The notes under the pieces: generated by a model | Databases searched by the model: none | Told to the model about the DNA's origin: nothing | The model's input: only the letters and a program-made list of their open reading frames with translations | Assembly: GCA_964615335.1 (NCBI GenBank) | Contig: CAZTMT010000001.1 | Location: 487,484-551,483, forward strand | Length of the DNA: 64,000 nt | Origin: HR10 sp964615335 | GTDB taxonomy: Bacteria > Acidobacteriota > Blastocatellia > HR10 | Direction of reading: 5' to 3' | In this document: in pieces, positions 15,705-24,609 of the stretch | Position numbering within the stretch: position 1 is the first letter of the stretch | Layout: every line of letters starts with the position of its first letter | Program-made: the position numbers and the translations under genes

Positions 15705-16064
15705 TCATCGCGAGGCCGTTGGGATCGCTTCGTTTGTCTCCGTGACCACGGTCAAGACATTCTCCAACCCGGCCATTCGAATGAGCTGCACAATGGGCCC
15801 ATTGCGAATCAGGAAGCGAATCGGGCGGTTTCGATGCTGGCCGAGAAGATGCGCTCTCACCAGCTCCCCAATGCCGCGCGCGTCTATGTCGCTCAGGTCT
15901 CTCAGGTCCACGATGAGTCCTTCTCCTGCTCGGCCAAGTGCCGAGATGAAGGCTGCTTCGAAGATCGGAGCCGTCGTCGCCGTGAGCCTCCCCTGGAGGC
16001 GAAGGAGAAGGCCCTCGCCCATGCGGCTTGGCGTGATCTTCAATCTCTGCTCCCCCTCTTTCAT
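15705..16064 (-). CDS. STAS-domain protein (anti-sigma-factor-antagonist-like)
   Basis: 119 residues from ATG 16064, which has AAGGGAG about six bases upstream. The open frame continues to a GTG at 16232 (175 residues) with ATG 16169 between; the extra N-terminus matches nothing I know. The domain reads LLLRLQGRLTATTAPIFEAAF, GLIVDLRDLSDIDARGIGELV, and ends with FLIRNGPIVQLIRMAGLENVLTV. SpoIIAA-type proteins carry a phosphorylatable Ser before GLG/GIG-L; here the position reads SDIDARGIGEL, with Asp-Ala where Ser-Ser/Thr is usual, so classic phospho-switching is doubtful. No partner kinase is adjacent. The 295 bases upstream to the next gene hold nothing else recognisable. Confidence 0.7.
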   Translation of the reverse strand: MKEGEQRLKITPSRMGEGLLLRLQGRLTATTAPIFEAAFISALGRAGEGLIVDLRDLSDIDARGIGELVRAHLLGQHRNRPIRFLIRNGPIVQLIRMAGLENVLTVVTETNEAIPTASR

Positions 16065-16359
16065 GGCTTGCTCCCTTGCCCGAAGCTCATCTCCTGCCCA
16101 GGGCTGGAGAATGTGATGAAGCGGCTCGTCAACGGGATGCCCGGGCTCAATCGAAGGATTCATCCTCATCTCCGCCACCGCTTCCTCATTCTTCAAACGG
16201 AGATACCGAAGAAGAGGTTCCTCTTTCTTCACCGGCTGCGGAGAAAAGAGGCTGCTGTCATCCGCGCGCCCGCTCGGGATCGCATTCTTGATCCAGACGG
16301 ATCATGAGGTGATGCGGAAGCGTAGTTGGCTTTCCAGTTGCGCGCAGCGGAGCGGGTGA

Positions 16360-18669
16360 TCAGGGGACCAGGACGGTCACCTTCTGTGATCCCGCGTTCC
16401 CTTGCTGGTCGAAGGCGCGCAGGGTGATCGTGTGCTCTCCCGGAGAAGTCGCTTCCAGGCGGACGGTGAAGGTCTCCCGCGGGGAGTCCGCCATCCCGTC
16501 ATCGGGAAAGATTTGCTGCCAGCGCCCTCCGTCCAGACTGATCTCCGCGCGCGTGATGTCACTTGTGGCATCTTCGGCGGTGAAGGTCACCTCAATGCGG
16601 CGCCCTGTCAGACGTGGGAAAGTCGCGCGGATCACAGGGGGGGTGTTATCAATGAGGATGGGATCGGTGATCCGCTCGGCCTCAAGAGCGCGCTCGGGAG
16701 GGTTGGAGGGGAGATCGCTGGCGACGAGCCGGAAGACGTAGAGACCGTCGGGAAGCGTCTCCGTATCCAGCGTGTAGAAAGGCTGGGTCAGGTCGCGCAC
16801 CAGCAGCTTCCAGGACCCCTCGGTGACCGCACGATAGAAGAGGCTGTAGACGAGCTGATCGCCGTTGGGATCGGTCGCGTTCCATTGAAAAGAGCGCGCT
16901 CCGCGCTGATAGACGCGGCGCGGAGGGACTGTGGGGTTCACACCGAAGAGAGCGGGATCAAGACCGGAGCTGAGAATGCCGGGATCCACCGGTTGCTGCG
17001 GCACTTCCTGCAGGGCGACACCCTGGGGAAGGACTTCGAAGGAAGAGATCGTGGGCTTCATATTCTGAGGGAGATAGGCGATGCGCAGACCTTCGAGTTG
17101 AGGGCGTTGAGAGGGCGTGCGATCCGCTCGAAGCGTCAACCGGAACTGAATGAATCGCGCCGGAGGACTTGTCACCTTCCCCCCGTTGCTCACCGGAGGC
17201 GACCAGGGGCTCCACGTCTCATCCGGAGTCTCCGTATTCCCCGTTCGCGTTCGAACTTCGACCTGGCCCACCGAATTCTGCCATGTGATCGCGCCCCACT
17301 GGGCGACAAAGCGCGCATCGAAGACGGGGGATTCGTATGTGCCTTCTGCGGCCCATTCCGGGCCCAGGCGAAAGAGCTTGCCCAGATTGCTCGTCATCAC
17401 AAAGAGTCCGGAGCTGCTGCGCACGAAGCGGGAGATTTGCGCTTCGGACGTCTGCACGAGCATCGTCGCATTCCCTCGGGAATCCACAGCGTAGATGCGA
17501 CCCTTATCGTTGGTTCCCAGAAGCACCTGTCCGGATTCGTCCTGCGTGAGGCAAAAGGCGCCAAAAGACGATGTGCTCCACACCGTCTCGACCTCTCCCA
17601 AGGGACGCACCCGGTAGAGGACGGCGCTCACGTTTGCTCCTTCGGGTTCGGCGGCTGCCGGGGTGAGATCAAAACTGGTGATGGTCACCGTCACACTGCC
17701 CGTACTCGTGGTGGCCGTCACAGGCTGAGAGGAAGGAGAAGGCGTCTGGGAGGAAGCCGGGCGCCCCTCTCGCTCGCTCAATCCGAGAGCATAGAGCGTC
17801 CCATCTGAGGCGAGGAGCAGATCGTGGATCTCTCGCACGGGGGAGTCGTACAGCGCGAAGGCCTTGCCCTCGGGCGTCACCTTCAGGATCAGACCGCTCG
17901 GATCGGTCCCGGCGATCAGGGCGCCGGAGGCATCTGCAGCCAAAGCCATGATGTTGGTCTCCTTCGTATCCACGAAGATCTCCCCCCGACCCGTTTTGTC
18001 CACTCGGTAGATGCGCCCTTTGGAGCCGGTGCCGACAAAGAGGGTGCCTTCGGCGAAAGCGAGCGACCAGATGTACGTATCCTCGGGATCGAAGAAGACC
18101 GAGCTGTGCCCCTGAGGGGTCAGGCGATAGACTTTCCCCTGCGGAGATGTGCCCACGTACACATTGTCCTGAGGGTCAACGGCCAGAGCCGTGACATCCA
18201 GTTCATCTGTATCCAGGACAAGCGTCCCTTTGCCTTGAGGATCGAAGCGGAAGACTTTCCCTTCGTGTCCGGTCCCTACATAGATGTTCCCTCGCCGATC
18301 GGCGACGCTCGACCAGATGAAGGACTGTCCGGTATCGAACAGGGGGACGAGCGTCGGAGCGAGCAGCAATCGTCCCTCGCGCGAGATCGAGATCCCATCG
18401 GGATCGCCCCGCAGATAGGCCGCTTGCCCTTGAAGCTGCCAGTATTGCGTGCCTCCGGCGATCGTTCGATTCTCTAAAGGAGCCAATGCCAGGGCGAGAA
18501 CGACCGACAGCGTTCCCAGAAGGCGCACGAAGCGCCTGGCGATCCTTCGAGACAAAAAGAGGCGAACCGGCGCGCGAGAGGACGCCGATTCGGATGCGCT
18601 TCGGCCGTTTAGGGGCCAACCCTCTGCCGCGTGAGCGGCGAAGGCTCTCTCGATGATGTGACAGGGCAT
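16360..18669 (-). CDS. Large exported beta-propeller and Ig/fibronectin-like protein
   Basis: 769 residues. ATG 18669 follows GAGGTGAAG. A basic N-terminus precedes a hydrophobic segment at about 48-64, consistent with a signal or anchor helix. From about 80 to 450 are repeats of the type GNIYVGTGHEGKVFRFDPQGKG, NVYVGTSPQGKVYRLTPQG and TLFVGTGSKGRIYRVDKTG, the pattern of a six- to eight-bladed propeller. A Ser/Thr/Pro linker interrupts it near 306-335. After the propeller come a DUF-like sheet domain (VEVRTRTGNTETPDETWSPW) and Ig/fibronectin-type repeats to the C-terminus (DNTPPVIRATFPRLTGRRIEVTFTAEDATSDITRAEISLDGG). No catalytic motif seen. Lies 50 bases after the S55 gene on the same strand, so the two may be functionally linked. 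Confidence 0.75.
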   Translation of the reverse strand: MPCHIIERAFAAHAAEGWPLNGRSASESASSRAPVRLFLSRRIARRFVRLLGTLSVVLALALAPLENRTIAGGTQYWQLQGQAAYLRGDPDGISISREGRLLLAPTLVPLFDTGQSFIWSSVADRRGNIYVGTGHEGKVFRFDPQGKGTLVLDTDELDVTALAVDPQDNVYVGTSPQGKVYRLTPQGHSSVFFDPEDTYIWSLAFAEGTLFVGTGSKGRIYRVDKTGRGEIFVDTKETNIMALAADASGALIAGTDPSGLILKVTPEGKAFALYDSPVREIHDLLLASDGTLYALGLSEREGRPASSQTPSPSSQPVTATTSTGSVTVTITSFDLTPAAAEPEGANVSAVLYRVRPLGEVETVWSTSSFGAFCLTQDESGQVLLGTNDKGRIYAVDSRGNATMLVQTSEAQISRFVRSSSGLFVMTSNLGKLFRLGPEWAAEGTYESPVFDARFVAQWGAITWQNSVGQVEVRTRTGNTETPDETWSPWSPPVSNGGKVTSPPARFIQFRLTLRADRTPSQRPQLEGLRIAYLPQNMKPTISSFEVLPQGVALQEVPQQPVDPGILSSGLDPALFGVNPTVPPRRVYQRGARSFQWNATDPNGDQLVYSLFYRAVTEGSWKLLVRDLTQPFYTLDTETLPDGLYVFRLVASDLPSNPPERALEAERITDPILIDNTPPVIRATFPRLTGRRIEVTFTAEDATSDITRAEISLDGGRWQQIFPDDGMADSPRETFTVRLEATSPGEHTITLRAFDQQGNAGSQKVTVLVP

Positions 18670-18719
18670 ATCTTCACCTCGTTGTGTTCTCCCCTTGGGA
18701 GAAAGCAGAGGAACTCGCG

Positions 18720-20597
18720 CTAACGTACCACATTGATGGTGACCTGTCGCTGTCCGGTGATGAGGAATTCCCCGGGGGGGAGTTCCACTTCTTTCAACGT
18801 CGTGTAGGGAACGGGCTGGTACCCCCCTGCCGTGCGCTCAGATCCGATCGTCGCCAGGACGGAAGGGGGGAGAGCGGGCAGCTCTTCATTCTTCACAATG
18901 GCTCCCGTACTCGAGCGCACCAGTTTCACGTAGAGCCGATCGCTCTTGCGCAGGCGATTGAGCGCGCGAATGAGTTGCGCCAGGCTGTGTACCGAACCGA
19001 GCGAAGCCGCTGCCGGTCGGCCGTCATAGGCCTGGATCGCCGTTCCATCGCCGACCAGGATCATGAGTTTCCCCACAGGGGCATCGGTCGGGATCTCGAG
19101 GGGGACGCGCTCGACGATTTCGCGTCCATCTTCGGCGCGGGCATAGATGTGCAGTTCGATCGTCTCGCCGCGTCGCACATCCGTGCGGTTGACCCAAACC
19201 CGGTCCAGCGTTCCCACGCACCGTCGTTCGAGAGCTTCGATCTCTAGCTGGATGTCTTCGAGGATCGCCTCGAAGCCGCTCCCGAGCAGATAGCTCACCG
19301 GAAGGGCCACTGAGAGAGCCGCCTGCACCGGCGCTTCATTGGTCGCCGAGAAGCGGCCATCCAGAAGCACGTCCTCCTGTCCGCGCACGCGAATCGTTCC
19401 GCGCACGCGCAGGGTCATGTCGCCGAAGCTCCGCTCGCTCCCGGTGATGGCGCTCAGGACAGCCAGGTTCACCAGAAGAGGCGTGAGCACGCTGTTGGAG
19501 ACCATCTCGATGTGATAGGTTTGCGTTCCTCCCTGGCTCCTGCGGTGCCGAATCCTCAAGGGGATCATGCGCGGCGCTTCCCCGAGAACGCCGAGAACGC
19601 CCGCCGAACGGTCCTGTTTCAATGTCCCCACGAGATTGCCCGTGACGCCCAGTTTGAAGGAGCTCATCACGCTGGGGACGACCGCGATCGTCGTGGCTTC
19701 CGAGAGGGGCATTTCGATCTCCCCGAGGTTGAACAGACGGTGGCCGAAGGCGTAAATGCGCGAGCCCTCACGGAGGGTCACCGTGCCGATCGCTTCGATG
19801 GAGAAGTCTCCCCGCATGAGCTGCACGCTCACGGATTTCCCGGGCGTCAGCGTCTGGGCTGTGATTGGAGCCAGAGGCGTGATCGCCGCTCCTCGTGAAA
19901 TCCCCGCGATGGGGAAGAAACCGAGCCTCTGCAGTTGCGGAAGGAAGCGCTCGAGCGCTTCGTGAGAGATCCCGGAGATCGAAAGAGGCGTCGCGATGGG
20001 GATCAGCGCATGTGCGGAGGACAATCGCGCGCTCGGGGGCAAGAGGGCATCCGAGCCCAGGGAAATCTCCTCAGCGGGAAGCATATTTCGGAGAGCGCGC
20101 TCCCAAAAGGTGAGTTCTCCCGAAGGAGCTATCCATGGAGGCGTCCCCGCAGCGCTTCCGCGCGAGTCGGGCTTCGGCGGCGCGCTCTGAGCCTGGAGCG
20201 CGTCCATCATGTCGTGAATGGGGGTGATCCCCGCGATCGGCTCGGTCGCGAAGGGGAAAGCATAGGCGATGGCCCCCAGAAGTCGCCCCTCGACGTAAAC
20301 GGGGCTTCCGCTCATGCCGGCGAAGATGCGCGTGCGTTCCAGGCGGGGTCCCGTAAGCCGCGCGATGATAATGCTCTGCTTCGGTCCGGGACGGCCCGGC
20401 AGAACGCCGAGGATCTCCACGCCGAATTCCTCAACGGTATCCCCTTCGAATGTCGTCTTTCCGATCCCGCGCAGTCCTGGACGCACCTGATCCAGAGGGA
20501 AGAACTGCTCCGTTTGAGCCTTCGCTGTGCGGGGGATCGTCGGACCCCAGACCAGGCCCAAGAGCATCATCAGAACAAGGCTCGCCGCTTGCCTCAT
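18720..20597 (-). CDS. Exported S55 (SpoIVB-like) peptidase-domain protein
   Basis: 625 residues from ATG 20597, where a signal peptide begins (MRQAASLVLMMLLGLVWG). The S55-type region reads VRPGLRGIGKTTFEGDTVEEFGVEILGVLPG, then GMSGSPVYVEGRLLGAIAYAFPF at about residues 94-116, whose Ser in MSGSP is the presumed nucleophile as in SpoIVB. EPIAGITPIHDM follows. A later YAFGHRLFNLGEIEMPLSEA resembles the GH-containing stretch that supplies the catalytic His. The C-terminal half is beta-rich with no named domain. This longer architecture is known to me from Acidobacteriota, where its role is unclear. No sporulation genes are near, so a sporulation role is not implied. Confidence 0.78.
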   Translation of the reverse strand: MRQAASLVLMMLLGLVWGPTIPRTAKAQTEQFFPLDQVRPGLRGIGKTTFEGDTVEEFGVEILGVLPGRPGPKQSIIIARLTGPRLERTRIFAGMSGSPVYVEGRLLGAIAYAFPFATEPIAGITPIHDMMDALQAQSAPPKPDSRGSAAGTPPWIAPSGELTFWERALRNMLPAEEISLGSDALLPPSARLSSAHALIPIATPLSISGISHEALERFLPQLQRLGFFPIAGISRGAAITPLAPITAQTLTPGKSVSVQLMRGDFSIEAIGTVTLREGSRIYAFGHRLFNLGEIEMPLSEATTIAVVPSVMSSFKLGVTGNLVGTLKQDRSAGVLGVLGEAPRMIPLRIRHRRSQGGTQTYHIEMVSNSVLTPLLVNLAVLSAITGSERSFGDMTLRVRGTIRVRGQEDVLLDGRFSATNEAPVQAALSVALPVSYLLGSGFEAILEDIQLEIEALERRCVGTLDRVWVNRTDVRRGETIELHIYARAEDGREIVERVPLEIPTDAPVGKLMILVGDGTAIQAYDGRPAAASLGSVHSLAQLIRALNRLRKSDRLYVKLVRSSTGAIVKNEELPALPPSVLATIGSERTAGGYQPVPYTTLKEVELPPGEFLITGQRQVTINVVR

Positions 20598-20605
20598 ACA
20601 CCCGT

Positions 20606-20634
20606 ATTGTGGCAAAAATTCCAGGGGCGTACAA
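20606..20634 (-). promoter_or_regulatory. Candidate promoter of the S55-like gene
   Basis: On the minus strand TTGTAC (20634-20629), a 17-base spacer and CACAAT (20611-20606) with a TG extension. The ATG at 20597 begins eight bases after the -10, which implies a leaderless mRNA. Confidence 0.4.
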
Positions 20635-20698
20635 GAGGACAGCCGTCGCAGCAGGCTCTTCTTGTGGTCTTTCGATCGTGTCTGTAGGCTTGGAAGCA

Positions 20699-21325
20699 AT
20701 GGTGGACGCGTTCATTCAAGCTGGGGGGCGCAGCACGCGCCTGGGGCGCACCAAGGCGTTGCTGCGCGTCGGAGGGAAGCCCTGCCTGGACTGGGTCATC
20801 GCCGCCGCCCGCGAGGTGACTTCGGAGATCACCGTGATCACGTCCGACCCTCAGCTTGCGGACTTTTGCCGCAAAAGAGGGATCGCCGTCGCTTCCGATC
20901 TCCATCCGGGGCTTGGACCTCTGGCCGGCCTGCAGACGGCGCTCGCGCGCTGTTCTGAAGACGCCGCGCTGGTGCTGGCCTGCGATATGCCCTTTCTCAC
21001 GGGAGATCTTCTGCGGATGCTTGTCGCCGAGGCGCACGCCGCGCATGCCGTCGTCCCTCTGGATGCGCACGGGCGCCCCCAGCCGTTATGTGCTGTCTAC
21101 TCGATCGCCTGTCGGCCTGTGGTGAGCGAGGCGATCGAGCGCGGCGAACTTCGGCTCCTGTCCGTTCTGGAACGGCTCTCGGTTCGTTTTCTCGCCTTCT
21201 CGGAGATCGCCCATCTGCCGGGAGCGGAGGATTTCTTCTGGGACCTGGATACGCCGGACCATTACGCGCACGCCCGGCGGCGCTTTCGGGAGAGGGCGCG
21301 CACAAGCGCGCCGCTCACAGGGTGA
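20699..21325 (+). CDS. mobA: Molybdenum cofactor guanylyltransferase (MobA-like)
   Basis: 208 residues from ATG 20699. Nucleotidyltransferase fold: FIQAGGRSTRLGRTKALLRVGGKPCLDWV is the GTP-binding loop with the signature Gly/Arg/Lys, followed by DLHPGLGPLAGLQTAL, ALVLACDMPFLTGDLLRML with the metal-binding Asp, and RPQPLCAVYS. The family transfers GMP from GTP to molybdopterin. The first motif reads QAGGRSTRLG where MobA usually has LAGGRSxRMG. Related MobA-like enzymes (MocA, CTP variants) cannot be excluded. Divergent from the S55 gene; its last 11 bases overlap the convergent PDZ gene. Confidence 0.8.
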   Translation: MVDAFIQAGGRSTRLGRTKALLRVGGKPCLDWVIAAAREVTSEITVITSDPQLADFCRKRGIAVASDLHPGLGPLAGLQTALARCSEDAALVLACDMPFLTGDLLRMLVAEAHAAHAVVPLDAHGRPQPLCAVYSIACRPVVSEAIERGELRLLSVLERLSVRFLAFSEIAHLPGAEDFFWDLDTPDHYAHARRRFRERARTSAPLTG

Positions 21326-22313
21326 CGGTGGAGATCACCCTCCGGCCAGATCCCTCCCTCAGCCAGCGCTCAAATTGCTCTCGCATGCGTTCGTATTGCT
21401 TGTGTTGCTCCATCGCGCGCTCGTACAGCTCTCGCATGCGTTCGTATTGCTCCAGCGCGCGCTCGTACTGTCGCCGCGCCTCCTCGGCGTACCGGCGCAT
21501 CTGTTCGCTGTCCCATCCCGAGCCGCCGTTGTAGAAGAACCATCGAGGACGCTCGCGGCGCTCGAGCGTCACGGTGACCTTCTGCCGCTCCTTGTTTCGC
21601 ACGATCGTGAGCGAGACCTCTGCCTCTTTGCTCGCCAGCGCGCGTGTGAATTCGCGCACATTGGCGACTTCTTTTTCATCCACGGCGACGATGACATCCC
21701 CGGCGCGCAGGCCCGCGCGCTCGGCCGCGCTTCCCGATCTCACCGCGGTGATGAGAACGCCTCGCCCTCCGGGAACGCCGAAGTACTCACCCAGTTGCTC
21801 CGTGAGGTCTTGAACGCGGACGCCCAGAAGCGAGTATCCCCCGATCTGCACGACCGTGGGAGGAATGCGGATCTCCGGGATCCTCAGATCGAAACGGAAG
21901 TCGGGACCGATCATGATCGGTCTGCGGGAGCCCAGCGTCACCTTCAACTGCTCTCTCTTGCCCTGGCGCACGATCACGACCGGCACGGTTCGACCCGGCG
22001 GAGTCTCGCGCACGAGGCGTCCGAACTGGACTTCGCCCTCCACGCGTATGCCGTTGAATTCGATGATGACATCATTCTCCTTGATTCCGGCCTGCGCCGC
22101 CGGGCTTCCTTCAGCGACGTCCATGACGAGGACGCCGTATTCTCCCGGCGTTTTCAGCTCTCGGGCTTTCTCCGCCGTGAGGTCCGTCACGTAGACGCCC
22201 AGATACCCTTCGTCCGGATGTGCCCCGCAAGCGCTGCGGGCTCTCGCGTGAGGGATCGCCACGATGAGCATTCCGGCGACAAGAAGGATCCAAATGGCCC
22301 AGCACCGATTCAT
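21315..22313 (-). CDS. Exported protein with two PDZ domains and a charged coiled-coil tail
   Basis: 332 residues from ATG 22313, preceded by GGGAGGAGAGG. A signal peptide covers about 1-26. PDZ 1 at about 36-125 (YLGVYVTDLTAEKARELK, GSPAAQAGIKENDVIIEFNGIRV) and PDZ 2 at about 155-250 (LLGVRVQDLTEQLGEYFGV, GSAAERAGLRAGDVIVAVDEKEV). There is no protease domain, so it is an adaptor-like relative of DegP-type PDZ repeats. The C-terminal 70 residues are a Glu/Arg/Gln/Tyr helix with repeats of QYERMRE/QYERALE, probably a coiled coil. It acts in the periplasm; partners unknown. Confidence 0.78.
   Translation of the reverse strand: MNRCWAIWILLVAGMLIVAIPHARARSACGAHPDEGYLGVYVTDLTAEKARELKTPGEYGVLVMDVAEGSPAAQAGIKENDVIIEFNGIRVEGEVQFGRLVRETPPGRTVPVVIVRQGKREQLKVTLGSRRPIMIGPDFRFDLRIPEIRIPPTVVQIGGYSLLGVRVQDLTEQLGEYFGVPGGRGVLITAVRSGSAAERAGLRAGDVIVAVDEKEVANVREFTRALASKEAEVSLTIVRNKERQKVTVTLERRERPRWFFYNGGSGWDSEQMRRYAEEARRQYERALEQYERMRELYERAMEQHKQYERMREQFERWLREGSGRRVISTVTL
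21377..21451 (-). repeat. Two 24-bp perfect direct repeats, 51 bp apart
   Basis: Identical 24-base copies at 21377-21400 and 21428-21451 encode the QYERMRE repeats of the PDZ protein tail. The spacing is 17 codons. Adjacent TCGCGCGCTCGTAC stretches repeat too. Confidence 0.8.
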
Positions 22314-22520
22314 ACGTCCTCTCCTCCCTGTTGTGTTTTTCACCCCCCATATACGCCTGTCGCGGGCACGGGTTCCAGAAAGAGGCCGGCGCGGCAACTC
22401 GTCGGGCCTTGGGCTGTCGGCCAACCGGTTTGACGCGTTTGCCTGATGGAGAGGCTTTCCGTTAACATTCTCAAGCGTGAGAGAAGGAATGAGTCGAGCA
22501 CAGGGGGCTGCCGGAGGAAG

Positions 22521-23411
22521 ATGATCCGCATCGGTCTTGATCCGAAGCTGGCGTCGAGTCGCTCGATCGAAGCGCTGGAGCGCTCGATCCTGCGTCGTGT
22601 GGGGCGAGCGATCCGGGACTATCGCATGATCGAGGAGGGGGATCGCGTTCTGGTTGCTATCTCGGGGGGCAAGGACAGTTGGACGTTGCTTCATGTCCTG
22701 CGCCTGCTGCAGCGGCGCGCTCCGGTGCGTTTCGATCTCTTCGCCGTCAACATTGATCAGGGCTATCCCGGATTCCGAGCCGACCTCATCGAGGAGTATC
22801 TCCGACGCCAGGGATACGAATATTACCTCGTCTCGAATCCGACCTATCGGATCATCCAGGAAAAGCTGGAGCCGGGCACGACCGCCTGCGCCCTCTGTTC
22901 GCGCCTCCGTCGGGGGACGCTCTACCGATTGGCTCGGGAGCTGCGGGCGACCAAGATCGCTCTGGGGCATCACGCCGATGACCTGATGGTGACGTTTTTG
23001 CTCTCGGTCTTCTTCCGCGGCGAGATCCGGACGATGCCTCCGATCCTGCTGTCGGATGATGGACAGAACGTCGTCATTCGGCCGCTGTGCTATATCTTCG
23101 AGGATGAGATCCGGCAGTACGTGCCGCATACGGGAGCGCCCGTCGTCCCCTGTGCTTCTCCATACTGCGAGGATGAGATGGCCCTGCGCTTTCAGATGAA
23201 GGCTCTGCTGGATGAGCTGGAGCGCCGATATCCGCGGCTGAAGAATTCGCTTCTGGCCGCTCTGGGCAAGGTCAATCTCACGCATCTGATGGACCGGCGC
23301 TTTCTGCCGCTTCTCTCAGGGATCGCTGCCGGAGAAGGGCCGGCCCTCCCGAAAGATGCGGCTCATGCCGCGGAGGTGCTCCTTGAGGACCTCGAAGGGA
23401 GAGAGGCATGA
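22521..23411 (+). CDS. ttcA: tRNA 2-thiocytidine synthetase (TtcA-like)
   Basis: 296 residues from ATG 22521, just after GGAGGAAG; an in-frame ATG at 22446 lacks a ribosome site. The PP-loop is VLVAISGGKDSWTLLHVL. The central CALC pair lies about 115 residues in (TTACALCSRLRRGTLY), and KIALGHHADD supplies the third motif, as in TtcA, which thiolates C32 of some tRNAs using a 4Fe-4S cluster bound by three Cys. A further Cys lies in VPCASPYCEDE. TtuA-type enzymes have zinc-finger extensions that I do not see, which favours TtcA. Confidence 0.85.
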   Translation: MIRIGLDPKLASSRSIEALERSILRRVGRAIRDYRMIEEGDRVLVAISGGKDSWTLLHVLRLLQRRAPVRFDLFAVNIDQGYPGFRADLIEEYLRRQGYEYYLVSNPTYRIIQEKLEPGTTACALCSRLRRGTLYRLARELRATKIALGHHADDLMVTFLLSVFFRGEIRTMPPILLSDDGQNVVIRPLCYIFEDEIRQYVPHTGAPVVPCASPYCEDEMALRFQMKALLDELERRYPRLKNSLLAALGKVNLTHLMDRRFLPLLSGIAAGEGPALPKDAAHAAEVLLEDLEGREA

Positions 23412-23463
23412 CCGTGCGGTCCGGAGATCTCGCGGAGGGACTTCCCCTCGTTCTCCCGCGGTT

Positions 23464-24609
23464 TCACACCGGCGCTGCGGAGCATTCGGCCAGGATCTCT
23501 GCGTACATCGCTTCAAAGCGTTCAATCATCGGTTCAGCTCGATATTCTGGGGGGAAGGATCGAGTCGGCGCGGGCCGGAACGCTGTGAGCATCTGGACGA
23601 TGGCCTGGGCCAGCTCCTGGGGATCTTCCGGATCTACGGCGCGAACGGCGTAGCCGCGCGCCTCGAGGGACTCGGCAATCCCCGTTCGAACGGCCACGAC
23701 GGGCTTCCCGGCCGCCAGGCCTTCTAAAGGGATGAGGCCGAATGATTCCCGCGGAGATGTCGAGACGACAAGATCCGCCGCGCCATAAGCACAATGCGCG
23801 TCCTCGGGCTCCGCTGTGAAGCGGATGCGTTCGGAGATGCCGAGCGTGCGGGCCAGATGTTTCAAGCGCTCCAGGTACGCCTCGTTTCGAGCCACTCCGT
23901 GAGTCCGTCCCAGGAAGACGATCCCGGCATCGGGTAGGTCCCGCAGGATCGCGGGGGCAGCGCGCAGCAGAAGCTCCTGATTCTTCCCCGGCATGATGTG
24001 CGAGGGGCAGAGAATCGTGGGAGCATATCCCCCCCAGGTCGCGCGCCATCTCACGGAAAGCTCGGACGTCGCCTTCTCCTGAATTCGCGCGACGTCCACG
24101 CCGTTCTCGATGACTGCGAGGCGCGGGCTCACGGCTGACCATGCCTCGTGAAGACGCGGATGCACGAGAACAATACGCGAGGCCGTGCGCGCGACGATCT
24201 GCTGCCACGCCCGGTAGAGCCAGCCCGGGTAGGACCCGGGATCTTCGTGCACATGATAGAGGCAGGGCACGCGTCTCCTTCGGGCGGCTATTCCGGCCCA
24301 GAGCGTGTACACGCCGTGGACATGCACAATGTCCGGGCGCCAGCGCCGGATAAGCTCTTCCAGATCAGAGATCGTTTTCGGAGACTTCAGGACAAAGCGC
24401 ACAAGAGCTGTCGGGGCGCGCCGCAGCATGGGCATCGGCACAAAGACCGCAGGACCCAGCTCCTCGGCATGAACGCGCGCCAGAGGACCGTCTTCGGGAA
24501 GAACGACGAGCGTCTGGTGACCTCGCTGTTGGAGGTACTTGGTCAGCAGAGCCAGTATGCGGCCGGCTCCCGTCACGTGCGGGCTCGGATGGACGAAGAG
24601 GAGGCGCAC
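23464..24609 (-). CDS. Glycosyltransferase, GT4-like
   Basis: 381 residues from GTG 24609, with GGGAGGAG upstream; longer readings mirror the preceding gene. Rossmann start VRLLFVHPSPHVTGAGRILALL, then VHVHGVYTLWAGIAARRRRV, ILCPSHIMPGKNQELLLRAAPAI, IVFLGRTHGVARNEAYLERLKHLA, and the donor-binding ESFGLIPLEGLAAGKPVVAVRTGIAE with the EX7E motif. It transfers a sugar from an NDP-sugar to a growing glycan at the cytoplasmic membrane face. Its start overlaps the preceding GT2 gene by 37 bases, so the pair is one unit. Confidence 0.82.
   Translation of the reverse strand: MRLLFVHPSPHVTGAGRILALLTKYLQQRGHQTLVVLPEDGPLARVHAEELGPAVFVPMPMLRRAPTALVRFVLKSPKTISDLEELIRRWRPDIVHVHGVYTLWAGIAARRRRVPCLYHVHEDPGSYPGWLYRAWQQIVARTASRIVLVHPRLHEAWSAVSPRLAVIENGVDVARIQEKATSELSVRWRATWGGYAPTILCPSHIMPGKNQELLLRAAPAILRDLPDAGIVFLGRTHGVARNEAYLERLKHLARTLGISERIRFTAEPEDAHCAYGAADLVVSTSPRESFGLIPLEGLAAGKPVVAVRTGIAESLEARGYAVRAVDPEDPQELAQAIVQMLTAFRPAPTRSFPPEYRAEPMIERFEAMYAEILAECSAAPV

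Noticed and set aside
22314..23285. N-terminal extension of the PDZ protein
   Set aside because: It is antisense to ttcA. The signal peptide and ribosome site are at 22313.
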